NCBI GenBank assembly: GCA_963926405.1
Contig: CAWUXI010000040.1
Span: 1-9,164, forward strand
Length of the DNA: 9,164 nt
Origin: CALSMU01 sp963926405
GTDB lineage: Bacteria > Bacteroidota > Bacteroidia > Flavobacteriales_D > Parvicellaceae
Direction: 5' to 3'
In this document: piece after piece, positions 1 to 6,342 of the stretch
How the letters are laid out: the number at the start of each line of letters is the position of its first letter
How positions within the stretch are numbered: the first letter of the stretch is position 1
The notes under the pieces: model-generated
The model's database searches: none
What the model was told of the DNA's origin: nothing
Seen by the model: the letters and a program-made list of their open reading frames with translations, nothing else
Translations under genes and position numbers: made by a program

Positions 1-29
1 AATCATTATATATTTCAACAACAAGCATA
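1..29. repeat. 29-bp direct repeat, left copy
   Basis: Bases 1-29 are identical to 5132-5160; both copies end in CAACAACAAGCATA and diverge at the next base (A here, G at 5161). This copy starts at the first base of the window, so the repeat may extend further left. It lies 26 nt beyond the stop codon of the T9SS substrate gene. Two 29-base identical copies 5.1 kb apart are unlikely by chance even in AT-rich DNA. Its role is unknown. Confidence 0.85.
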
Positions 30-55
30 AAAAAGAGACGAATAACAATATAGAC

Positions 56-3000
56 TTACTTAATTAATGTTACATGGCCTATATATTGATGATTCTGGAT
101 GGTGGAAACCTCTTTGCAATATATTTTCCAAACATAAACATCCTGCTGAGACATAAGTCCTTTATATGTGCCATCCCATCCTTCAGATGGGTGAGAAGTT
201 TCGAAGATTAATTCTCCCCACCTGTTAAAAATTAATAATTTATATTCATCTGTGTCAATACCACTAATGATAGGGAAGAAAATATCGTTCTTTCCGTCCC
301 CATTTGGAGTGAAAGCATTGGGAACATATATGATTATTTCATAATCAATTGTAATCGTTACTTGATCACTTGCAACACAACCATTTTCTTCAACACTAAC
401 TGTATAAGTGGTAGTTATATCAGGAGTGGCAATTGGGTTTTGGCAGTCATCGCAAATCAGGGTTGCTCCAGGGGTCCAGCTGTAGGCGCTCGCGTTTCCT
501 GTCGTGATTAAATTTACAGAGGCACCATTCAGGATTGTTGTATCTGCTATTGTAGAAACAATAGGCGCAGGTATTACTTCAATTTGAATAGTGCTAAAAG
601 CAATACAAGAGCCATTAATTGTGTAGGTTATATCATTTAAACCATAGACTGCTAATGAAGGATTAAACTCCCCTGTTACCGGATTAACTCCTGTTCCTGA
701 CCATACTCCTCCAGATTGAGAAGCCTGCAGGATAACAGGGACATCATAAGAACAGAATGGCCCTACAATGGTTATTGTCGGGTCGATTACATCAAGAATA
801 GTGACTGTTAAAACAAAAACATCAGGACAAGGACCAGATGTGCTATAGGTTATACCGAACGTTCCGGCTCCAGAACCAGCTATATCAATAGCTCCATTTG
901 TATTATTTATTACTCCCCCTGAAGAAATAGTAAACACACCCCCATTTGTACCATTTATAGAAGCAAGTGGATTTGCGGCATTTAGGCAGTATACGCCCGC
1001 TGAATAACTAAAGGTAGCATCATCAGAAACGTTTAATGTTACATCAACAATCGAAGAGAATGTTCCGCAAGAAGTTGTGATCGAATAAGTGTAAGATCCA
1101 CCGGCATCGACCGCTGGATTATAAACTCCAGAACCAGAAGGAAGGGCTGGTGACCAAACTCCTCCAGTGTTTGGTGTGCCACCAAGTAAGCCGAATAAAT
1201 CAACAGATGGATCAGTGTCACATAAAGTTGTATTGCCATTAGTTCCAGCATTTGGATTTGCTGTAATGGTAACAATCACATCTGTTGTGCTCGTTCCACA
1301 ACTGTTTATTACAGTATAAGCATAAGTCCCGGCTGGATCAATTGCTGGATCAAAAAAGTTATTTCCAGAGTTAAATACTGGTGTCCAAGTTCCTCCGACA
1401 TCAAAGGTTCCAACTAATTGCCCTGTTAAATCTGATGGAGTATCGGTAGGACAAAAAATAGTCGCGCCATTATTTCCAGAGTTAGGTAAAGGGTTAATTG
1501 TAATGTTTATAATTACATCAGAAGCACAAGCGCCATTTTCATCATAAGCATAAAGAGTTGTTGAAGCAGAAATTACAGTTCCAGTCATCACTAAACTTCC
1601 ACCTCCAGCTGGTCCACCTGGTGCATCATAAATTGCCTGGTTTCCTGTAAGGTTGGTTCCAGTAATAGCCGGAACAATATAATCAATAGCACAAGAAATG
1701 AATGCTGTTATCGGATCAATAATCGGTGCCCCAGGGTTGTTTAAGACAATTTGTACTGGTGCAGAAAAACACCCTGTTACATCATCAGTGTAAAACACAT
1801 CGTAAGTTCCAGAAGCAAGTCCAGTTATTGTGTATGGCAAAGGAGCAGTGTTTGTTCCTGCCGCAGTTCCAGACCATGAAATAGTTACAGAGTTTGTGCT
1901 ACTTCCCATTACGTCTATAGTTCCATCTGTTCCATTACAAGTTGAAGGGTCAAATCCTGCAAGTGTTTGTATTGGTGCTGGATTTACTATTATAGCTAAT
2001 GTTTCAATTAATGTAGCTGCACATGTTCCATCAGTTATTGATTGAAGAAGAAGCACTTGATCAACAGTTGCTGCAGTAGCAGTAATTGTTGCTGTGCCTG
2101 CAGTCAATATAGCTGTTGCTGGTGTTCCATTTAAAGTATATGATACATCAGCACCATCAGTTCCGGTTAAAGTAAAAGTTGCGTTTTCTCCCTCACATAG
2201 AGGTCCATTATTAGCTGTAATTGATACGGTAGGCAATGGGTTGATCACCACAGTTGTTTGTGCAGTATTTACACAATTGTTAGCATCCGTTGCTGTTACG
2301 GTGAATGTTTCTCCATTGACGGCATTTGTAATTACCGGTGCTTGATCCGTAAGGTTAGTAATAGTAGCGGCTCCGTCAGAACTCCAAGTCCACGATGTAG
2401 CTGCAGCTCCAGTTTCATCTAAAGTAATTACTTCATCTTCACAGAAAGGGCCAGCGTTAAAGGCTATAACAAGAGGAAGAGGGTTTATTGTAATGGTAAG
2501 AATTACTTCTGCAGAACAGACCCCGTTAGCATCATATGCATAAAGTGTCATTGATGATGTAATAATTGCCCCTTCAGCGAAAACGGTTCCTCCTCCGCCA
2601 GGTCCACCAGGTGCGTCATAATACGTTTGACCACCAGTAAGAGTGCTTCCAGTAATAGTCGGAAGGATATAATCAATAGCACAAGAAGTGTATGGTATGA
2701 TTCCATTAATAATAGGTGCTCCTGGATTATTTAACACAACTTGTTCAGTCGCAGAAACACAACTTGAAGCATCATCGGTATAAAAGACATCATATGTGCC
2801 AGAAGCTAATCCGGTAATAGAAAAAGGTAAAGTAGTTGACTGAGTGCCTGTTGCTGTTCCACTCCATTCAAGAGAAACTGTTCCAGTACTACTTCCTGTA
2901 ACATCAAGCGTTCCATCGGTACCATTGCAAGAAGTAGGAATGTTTCCAGCAACAAAAATAGTAGGAGTTGGATTAACCGTTACGATAACAAGTTCTATTA

Positions 3001-4414
3001 AAGGGTCAAAACAAGTTCCATCATCAACAAGTTCAAGCGTCAATGTTTGATCAGCACTTGCTGTAACAACTGTAAGATCTGTTGTTCCCCCAGTTAAAGT
3101 TACCGTTCCGGCAGTTCCATTGATATTATAATTTACAACAGCGCCGACAGTACCTGTAACAGTAAATACAGCATCTTCTCCAGCACAAATAGGTCCATTG
3201 TTTCCCGATATTGTTGCTGTTGGTATAGGACTAATAAACACGTCTAACGTTGCTGTTGTCGCGCACTGTCCAGCAGTTGGTGTAAATGTATAGGTTGTTG
3301 TTCCTAATGTGGCAGTATTAATAGCCGGTGCCCATGTTCCAGTAAAACCGTTCAAAGAAGTTGTTGCTAAAGTTGGATTTGGATCATTCTGACAAACAGG
3401 CGTAATAGGATCAAAAGTAGGCGTTACCGGGAGTGTTATTGCAATGGTCATGTCATCTATACCCGTACAGCCATTAATATCTATAATTGTTACAGTATAT
3501 GTAGTAGTAGTCGAAGGTGAAACAACAGCCGTTCCGTTATCTTGACCTCCCCCACTAAAATCGAGTGTGCCTGATCCAGCCCCATTGTCCCATGAGTAAT
3601 CAGAACCCTCATTATTATATATAGGATCAGCGCCTATAGTAAATACATCTCCATCACACCCAGTTAGATCTGGTCCAGCATCTGGTAATTCGGGAACAGC
3701 AACAGTAATTGTAACTGTTGCCACAGCATCACAACCATCTGTAGTTCCGGTAACGGTATATGTTGTAGTTGATGTTGGCGCTACGTCAACTGAAGAGCCT
3801 GTTCCTGCTCCGTTGTTCCATGCGTACGTAGTTGCTCCACTAGCTGCCAGGGTACTTGTTGCCCCTGGGCAAATAGTTGTTGGGGATCCGCTAGCCGAAA
3901 CAACCGGTGGAAGGCAAGGGCAATCTGCATTTATAGTTAAGGCTGAACACGTGGCTCCAGCGTAACCATCAACGACTATATATGCACATTCTCCATCTGG
4001 AATAGTTGCAGTTATTGTAAAACCGTTTGCTGCACCGCCTGGATTACTCGTATATTGATCCTGTAAACCATTTCCTACGGCATTACTAGAGCTTGTCCCT
4101 ACAAAAACAGCACCTTGGACATTACAGTTGTTATTCACTTCAAAAACAGTGAAATCCATTGTGATCGTTGCTCCGGTATTGTTACAGAAATCAAACCACA
4201 CGGAGTTTTCAACAGAAAAACCTACATCTCCAGTTCCATTACAATCAAAATCATTTAACGAAGCATTTGTCGCCGCACACCCAGTATAACCTCCTGCTCC
4301 AAGAGTAAAACTGTCGGGTAAATTACAATCAATACTTGTTGTGTTATTGGGCTGTGCAAATGCTGTAAAGCCCAAAATGCCGAAAAGAGTAAATAAAATA
4401 AATTTATTAACCAT
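56..4414 (-). CDS. Giant repeat-rich secreted protein with T9SS type B (gliding-motility-associated) C-terminal sorting domain
   Basis: This 1452-residue protein is predicted to cross the inner membrane by Sec and the outer membrane by T9SS, ending up on the cell surface or released. Residues 1-20 form a signal peptide (hydrophobic core, cleavage likely after AFA before QPNN). Residues 22-165 are a Cys-rich N-terminal domain with a SVWFDFCN segment. Residues 167-1355 are a string of Ig/PKD-like beta domains rich in Thr, Gly and Asn, typically with Cys near strand ends and TTTYTVT strands. Residues 398-648 and 728-977 are a long duplication, followed by a shorter tandem pair at 978-1129. The last 90 residues match the type B sorting domain (TIGR04131-like): VPNAFTPNGDGKNDIF, IFNRWGELIFE and GWDGTYKG. 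No catalytic domain is visible, so an adhesin or matrix role is inference. The ATG at 4414 lies 6 nt after the upstream stop codon, suggesting cotranscription. There is no clear Shine-Dalgarno, as is usual in Bacteroidota. No terminator hairpin is seen after the stop. Confidence 0.93.
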   Translation of the reverse strand: MVNKFILFTLFGILGFTAFAQPNNTTSIDCNLPDSFTLGAGGYTGCAATNASLNDFDCNGTGDVGFSVENSVWFDFCNNTGATITMDFTVFEVNNNCNVQGAVFVGTSSSNAVGNGLQDQYTSNPGGAANGFTITATIPDGECAYIVVDGYAGATCSALTINADCPCLPPVVSASGSPTTICPGATSTLAASGATTYAWNNGAGTGSSVDVAPTSTTTYTVTGTTDGCDAVATVTITVAVPELPDAGPDLTGCDGDVFTIGADPIYNNEGSDYSWDNGAGSGTLDFSGGGQDNGTAVVSPSTTTTYTVTIIDINGCTGIDDMTIAITLPVTPTFDPITPVCQNDPNPTLATTSLNGFTGTWAPAINTATLGTTTYTFTPTAGQCATTATLDVFISPIPTATISGNNGPICAGEDAVFTVTGTVGAVVNYNINGTAGTVTLTGGTTDLTVVTASADQTLTLELVDDGTCFDPLIELVIVTVNPTPTIFVAGNIPTSCNGTDGTLDVTGSSTGTVSLEWSGTATGTQSTTLPFSITGLASGTYDVFYTDDASSCVSATEQVVLNNPGAPIINGIIPYTSCAIDYILPTITGSTLTGGQTYYDAPGGPGGGGTVFAEGAIITSSMTLYAYDANGVCSAEVILTITINPLPLVIAFNAGPFCEDEVITLDETGAAATSWTWSSDGAATITNLTDQAPVITNAVNGETFTVTATDANNCVNTAQTTVVINPLPTVSITANNGPLCEGENATFTLTGTDGADVSYTLNGTPATAILTAGTATITATAATVDQVLLLQSITDGTCAATLIETLAIIVNPAPIQTLAGFDPSTCNGTDGTIDVMGSSTNSVTISWSGTAAGTNTAPLPYTITGLASGTYDVFYTDDVTGCFSAPVQIVLNNPGAPIIDPITAFISCAIDYIVPAITGTNLTGNQAIYDAPGGPAGGGSLVMTGTVISASTTLYAYDENGACASDVIINITINPLPNSGNNGATIFCPTDTPSDLTGQLVGTFDVGGTWTPVFNSGNNFFDPAIDPAGTYAYTVINSCGTSTTDVIVTITANPNAGTNGNTTLCDTDPSVDLFGLLGGTPNTGGVWSPALPSGSGVYNPAVDAGGSYTYSITTSCGTFSSIVDVTLNVSDDATFSYSAGVYCLNAANPLASINGTNGGVFTISSGGVINNTNGAIDIAGSGAGTFGITYSTSGPCPDVFVLTVTILDVIDPTITIVGPFCSYDVPVILQASQSGGVWSGTGVNPVTGEFNPSLAVYGLNDITYTINGSCIAFSTIQIEVIPAPIVSTIADTTILNGASVNLITTGNASAYSWTPGATLICDDCQNPIATPDITTTYTVSVEENGCVASDQVTITIDYEIIIYVPNAFTPNGDGKNDIFFPIISGIDTDEYKLLIFNRWGELIFETSHPSEGWDGTYKGLMSQQDVYVWKIYCKEVSTIQNHQYIGHVTLIK
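1028..1483 (-). repeat. Tandem pair of about 75-residue beta domains (residues 978-1054 and 1055-1129)
   Basis: Two adjacent units share the layout NxGxNG, a short Cys-containing strand, DLxGxLxGT, GGxWxP, SGxxxxxPAxDxxGxYxYxxxxSCGT and a closing beta strand. They follow directly on copy B of the longer repeat. This second, independent repeat family shows that the protein grew by domain duplication. Confidence 0.75.
1484..2233 (-). repeat. Long intragenic repeat, copy B (residues 728-977 of the T9SS substrate)
   Basis: This is the second copy of the 250-residue unit, carrying the same ordered landmarks as copy A. An unrelated domain of about 80 residues (649-727, containing the segment SWTWSSDGAATITNLTDQ) separates the copies, so the repeat unit is about 330 residues including the spacer. 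Confidence 0.88.
2471..3223 (-). repeat. Long intragenic repeat, copy A (residues 398-648 of the T9SS substrate)
   Basis: This segment encodes about 250 residues that are repeated at residues 728-977. Shared landmarks in the same order are NNGP-C-GE, DGTC, SCNGTDGT or TCNGTDGT, ITGLASGTYDVFYTDD, VLNNPGAPII, SCAIDYI, YDAPGGP, TLYAYD and ITINPLP. Copies differ at many positions in both protein and DNA, so the duplication is not recent. Confidence 0.88.
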
Positions 4415-4420
4415 AGTAGA

Positions 4421-4747
4421 TTAATTTAAGCTATTAGTAAGTATATAATGTTGAACGATTTCTTTTATATCGATAGTCGCACCGTCTAATTGTTGCATTT
4501 CAGGATAGTTGGACACATAAATGCGTGTTAAATCCTTGACATTCTTATTCTCTAAAAAATAAGTAAGGGCATCGTTTAAAGTTTTAAAGCTTAAATTAGT
4601 ATTTGAATCAGTAACAAACTCAATACCCCTATGGTCATTTTCAGAAAGGTTATATTTTGTTAAAACAGCTTTTTCTTCTGTTGTCCAACTCTGTGCAAAA
4701 GAGAGTGTAGATAGAAATAGGATTAAGATAGAAATCGTAATTTTCAT
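4421..4747 (-). CDS. Small exported protein of unknown function upstream of the T9SS substrate
   Basis: The ORF encodes 108 residues. The N-terminus MKITISILILFLSTLSFA is a textbook signal peptide with likely cleavage before QSWTTEEK, leaving a mature protein of about 90 residues. The mature part has alternating charged helical stretches (WTTEEKAVLTKYNL, FKTLNDALTYFLEN, IDIKEIVQHYILTN) and no cysteine, lipobox, transmembrane helix or T9SS sorting domain, so it is probably periplasmic. I do not recognise the family. It ends 6 nt before the ATG of the large T9SS substrate, so the two are probably cotranscribed and translationally linked. A functional link is inferred only from this arrangement. 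The start at 4747 is the only one that keeps the signal peptide, and a promoter-like motif lies about 35 nt upstream. Confidence 0.8.
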   Translation of the reverse strand: MKITISILILFLSTLSFAQSWTTEEKAVLTKYNLSENDHRGIEFVTDSNTNLSFKTLNDALTYFLENKNVKDLTRIYVSNYPEMQQLDGATIDIKEIVQHYILTNSLN

Positions 4748-4781
4748 ATTATGTAGGTTTAATTATGTTAAAGTATTTAAG

Positions 4782-4789
4782 CAAAAATA
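4782..4789 (-). promoter_or_regulatory. Putative Bacteroidota -7 element for the 108-aa / T9SS substrate pair
   Basis: Read on the minus strand, these bases are TATTTTTG, a full match to TAnnTTTG, 34 nt upstream of the ATG at 4747. Upstream there is only a T-rich stretch and no exact TTTG at the expected -33 spacing, so support is partial. Confidence 0.45.
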
Positions 4790-5131
4790 AAGAGAATCTC
4801 TGTCTTTGTAAAAAGAAAAAAGATAAGTATTTTTTTTAGACTTAAATAAAGCATTTTTAACTATTAACGCTAGAACGGATAACCTTAGGAAGGTTGCCAT
4901 TAATAAACAACAATTTGATAATTATATATTTACACGCTACCCGATAAAATAATATTTGGAAAAAGAATAAAATATAATTCAGGTGGTAATTTATATTATT
5001 GATGGACAAACAAGGAAGAATATGACCAAATAGGAAATTGGACTAAAAGTGTTTAATCTATTAATGCGAAACCAAATTCTATTATAAAAAGGAAAAAGAA
5101 AACATAAAGGATAAGGAGATGTTTAAGTAAT
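4790..5131. other. Gene-free AT-rich spacer
   Basis: No reading frame of meaningful length is present on either strand. A small hairpin occurs at 4881-4895 (AACCTT/AAGGTT) without a T-run. The stretch 5003-5056 reads WTNKEEYDQIGNWTKSV before a stop and looks protein-like, but it is too short to call. Purine-rich sequence fills about 5080-5125. No tRNA, ncRNA or convincing promoter was found. Confidence 0.5.
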
Positions 5132-5160
5132 AATCATTATATATTTCAACAACAAGCATA
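5132..5160. repeat. 29-bp direct repeat, right copy
   Basis: This stretch is identical to bases 1-29. It ends one base before the 13-bp stem of the hairpin at 5162-5202, so it lies immediately outside the left end of the tRNA-associated integrative element. Confidence 0.85.
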
Positions 5161-5161
5161 G

Positions 5162-5209
5162 CACAAGCCTTTTGCAAATGCTTGATTTACAAAAGGCTTG
5201 TGATTTTTT
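5162..5209. terminator. Strong hairpin terminator flanking the left attachment site
   Basis: A perfect 13-bp stem (CACAAGCCTTTTG at 5162-5174, complement at 5190-5202) has four further pairs inside its loop (AAAT 5176-5179 with ATTT 5185-5188). It is followed on the plus strand by a T6 run at 5204-5209. On the minus strand there is no T-run. Its position just past the tRNA 3'-end fragment mirrors the terminator of the intact tRNA-Gln gene, and the loop and stem sequences resemble that hairpin. Confidence 0.75.
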
Positions 5210-5225
5210 ATGTTGTCCCACCAGG
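5205..5225. repeat. Left attachment site (attL-like), truncated tRNA-Gln 3' end
   Basis: These 21 bases are identical to 7985-8005, with mismatches immediately on each side (T/C at 5204/7984, C/G at 5226/8006). Bases 5213-5225 correspond to the last 13 nt of tRNA-Gln: discriminator, 3' acceptor strand and 3' T-stem strand. No other part of a tRNA follows, so this is a displaced 3' fragment. Confidence 0.8.
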
Positions 5226-5236
5226 CCCTAAATTTG
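5206..5236 (+). promoter_or_regulatory. Putative promoter for the recombinase, partly inside the attachment site
   Basis: TAAATTTG at 5229-5236 matches the -7 consensus TAnnTTTG exactly. A T-rich block (TTTT, 5206-5209) sits 19 nt upstream where the -33 TTTG would be; it matches only partly. The start codon chosen for the recombinase is about 130 nt downstream. Confidence 0.4.
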
Positions 5237-5262
5237 GCAATCAATTTCACAAACCTGATTTT

Positions 5263-5327
5263 CACTTCGGAATATCATCTTCTAATTCAGCTAGTTATAC
5301 CTCAACACCACTGAATACTCCGAAGTG
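5263..5327. repeat. Inverted repeat between attL and the recombinase gene
   Basis: CACTTCGGAATAT (5263-5275) and ATACTCCGAAGTG (5315-5327) are reverse complements at 12 of 13 positions, with a 39-nt spacer. The position, between the attachment site and the recombinase start, would suit binding sites for the recombinase or an accessory protein, but this is inference. Confidence 0.5.
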
Positions 5328-5373
5328 GAACAATAGGACCCTAATTTCGGCTATACTCGGTAAAACGAATATT

Positions 5374-5940
5374 ATGAGCCTAGGACCAACAACGACTTCT
5401 GGAATGGATTGGAATTCCATGATTGGATTAACGGATCGATTAAAGCGCGATGACTATCATCGCGATTATCTTTTGATTACAATAGGATCTTATTTCGGAT
5501 TACGCATCAGCGATTTACTTTCGATCAAGTGGAAAGATGTTTTCGAAAAAGACGAATTAATCATTGTCGAATCGAAAACTAGAAAGTCGCGAAAGATCGC
5601 AATCAACGATAAAGTAAAAGAAGCGATTCACTATTGCGCGAGCGAATCGATCGATCGAAACCAATTTGTTTTCGCTAATCGATGGGGCGGTGCTCTATCT
5701 GTCAGCTACATCAACAGATGCCTGAAAGTAATTTTCGCGAAATATTCTGTCCGCGTTCAGAATCCAAGTTCGCACACTTTGCGCAAAACTTTCGGTAAGC
5801 GAATTTACGAAATGGATGGTCAATCAGAGCGAGCGCTCATCTACCTGTCAGATATTTTCGGGCATTCGAACACATCGATTACAAGAAGGTATATCGGCAT
5901 TACACAGGAACAGATTGCAGATGTATATTTGAATCTGTAA
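5374..5940 (+). CDS. Short tyrosine recombinase/integrase (catalytic domain only)
   Basis: The protein cuts and rejoins DNA at the attachment sites. With the ATG at 5374 it has 188 residues and all the family's catalytic residues: Arg44 in FGLRISDLL, Lys68 in ESKTRKSRK, His134 and Arg137 in SHTLRKTF, His164 in IFGHSN and the nucleophile Tyr173 in TRRYIGI. The N-terminal SAM-like core-binding and arm-binding domains of typical integrases (300-400 residues) are absent, giving a FimB/FimE-like size. The frame stays open upstream to a TTG at 5182, but that extension crosses the hairpin, the tRNA fragment and an inverted repeat and shows no domain, so I rejected it. The ATG at 5404 is an alternative. 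Codons are unusually rich in TCG and CGA/CGC compared with the neighbours. The gene reads toward hipB, 81 nt away, and most likely serves the element itself. Confidence 0.88.
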   Translation: MSLGPTTTSGMDWNSMIGLTDRLKRDDYHRDYLLITIGSYFGLRISDLLSIKWKDVFEKDELIIVESKTRKSRKIAINDKVKEAIHYCASESIDRNQFVFANRWGGALSVSYINRCLKVIFAKYSVRVQNPSSHTLRKTFGKRIYEMDGQSERALIYLSDIFGHSNTSITRRYIGITQEQIADVYLNL

Positions 5941-5964
5941 TCCCTAACCTAAAAAAAAAATAGA

Positions 5965-6024
5965 CATAATGTTAAATATACTTTACAAAAAAGGCTATAT
6001 TTGTAAAACATATTTAGTGTTATG
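5965..6024 (+). promoter_or_regulatory. hipBA promoter with large imperfect dyad (probable HipB operator)
   Basis: Bases 5965-5989 and 6000-6024 are complementary at 20 of 25 positions, including unbroken runs of 8 bp (5982-5989 with 6000-6007) and 7 bp (5973-5979 with 6010-6016). A perfect -7 element, TATATTTG, lies at 5996-6003 on the dyad axis. The right arm runs into the hipB ATG. HipB proteins are known to repress their own operon by binding promoter dyads, so this is the likely operator. No exact -33 TTTG is visible. Confidence 0.6.
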
Positions 6025-6342
6025 ACGAAAAAGAAGATTGTGATATTACCTAAAACCAAGCGAATTCTTACCGAGATGGGGGAAAATATTAAGCTCGCTC
6101 GATTGAGAAGGAAGCTTAGTTCTGAACAGGTAGCTGAGCGCGCTAACATTAGCAGACCTACATTAACTGCTATTGAAAAAGGATCTCCTACCGTAAGTAT
6201 GGGGTCGTACTTGTTGGTATTACAAGTGCTTGGTTTAGAGAAAGATTTCCTGCTTCTTGCCAAAGACGATGAGCTAGGCCGAAAACTACAGGATGCCAAT
6301 ATTAGTACAGGAGAAAGAGCACCGAAACGAAAAGATAAGTAA
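6022..6342 (+). CDS. hipB: HipB-like antitoxin, XRE-family helix-turn-helix repressor
   Basis: The 106-residue protein has an XRE/Cro-type DNA-binding domain at about residues 18-75: GENIKLARLRRKLSSEQVAERANISRPTLTAIEKG... with the recognition helix near ISRPTLTAIEKG. A charged, probably flexible tail follows (ISTGERAPKRKDK). In the HipBA family such proteins bind and neutralise the HipA kinase and repress the operon. Its stop codon overlaps the hipA start by one base (TAATG), indicating translational coupling and fixed stoichiometry. The start codon sits inside the right arm of the promoter dyad. The 8-residue lysine-rich start (TKKKIVIL) precedes the domain. Assignment rests on the HTH plus the adjacent hipA gene. 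Confidence 0.9.
   Translation: MTKKKIVILPKTKRILTEMGENIKLARLRRKLSSEQVAERANISRPTLTAIEKGSPTVSMGSYLLVLQVLGLEKDFLLLAKDDELGRKLQDANISTGERAPKRKDK

Noticed and set aside
1039..3050. Several 68-83 codon ORFs inside the T9SS substrate gene
   Set aside because: They are out-of-frame or opposite-strand shadows of a clearly coding, repeat-rich gene with a signal peptide and sorting domain.
4881..4895. Hairpin AACCTT-AGG-AAGGTT as a terminator
   Set aside because: The stem is only 6 bp, the loop is tight and there is no T-run on either strand.
5205..5236. A second tRNA-Gln gene at the left repeat
   Set aside because: Only the last 13 nt of the tRNA are present; sequence inward does not continue the T loop, anticodon or D arm.
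5182..5373. N-terminal extension of the recombinase frame from TTG at 5182
   Set aside because: It runs through a terminator hairpin, the tRNA fragment and an inverted repeat, and its translation shows no recognisable domain; the open frame is probably accidental.
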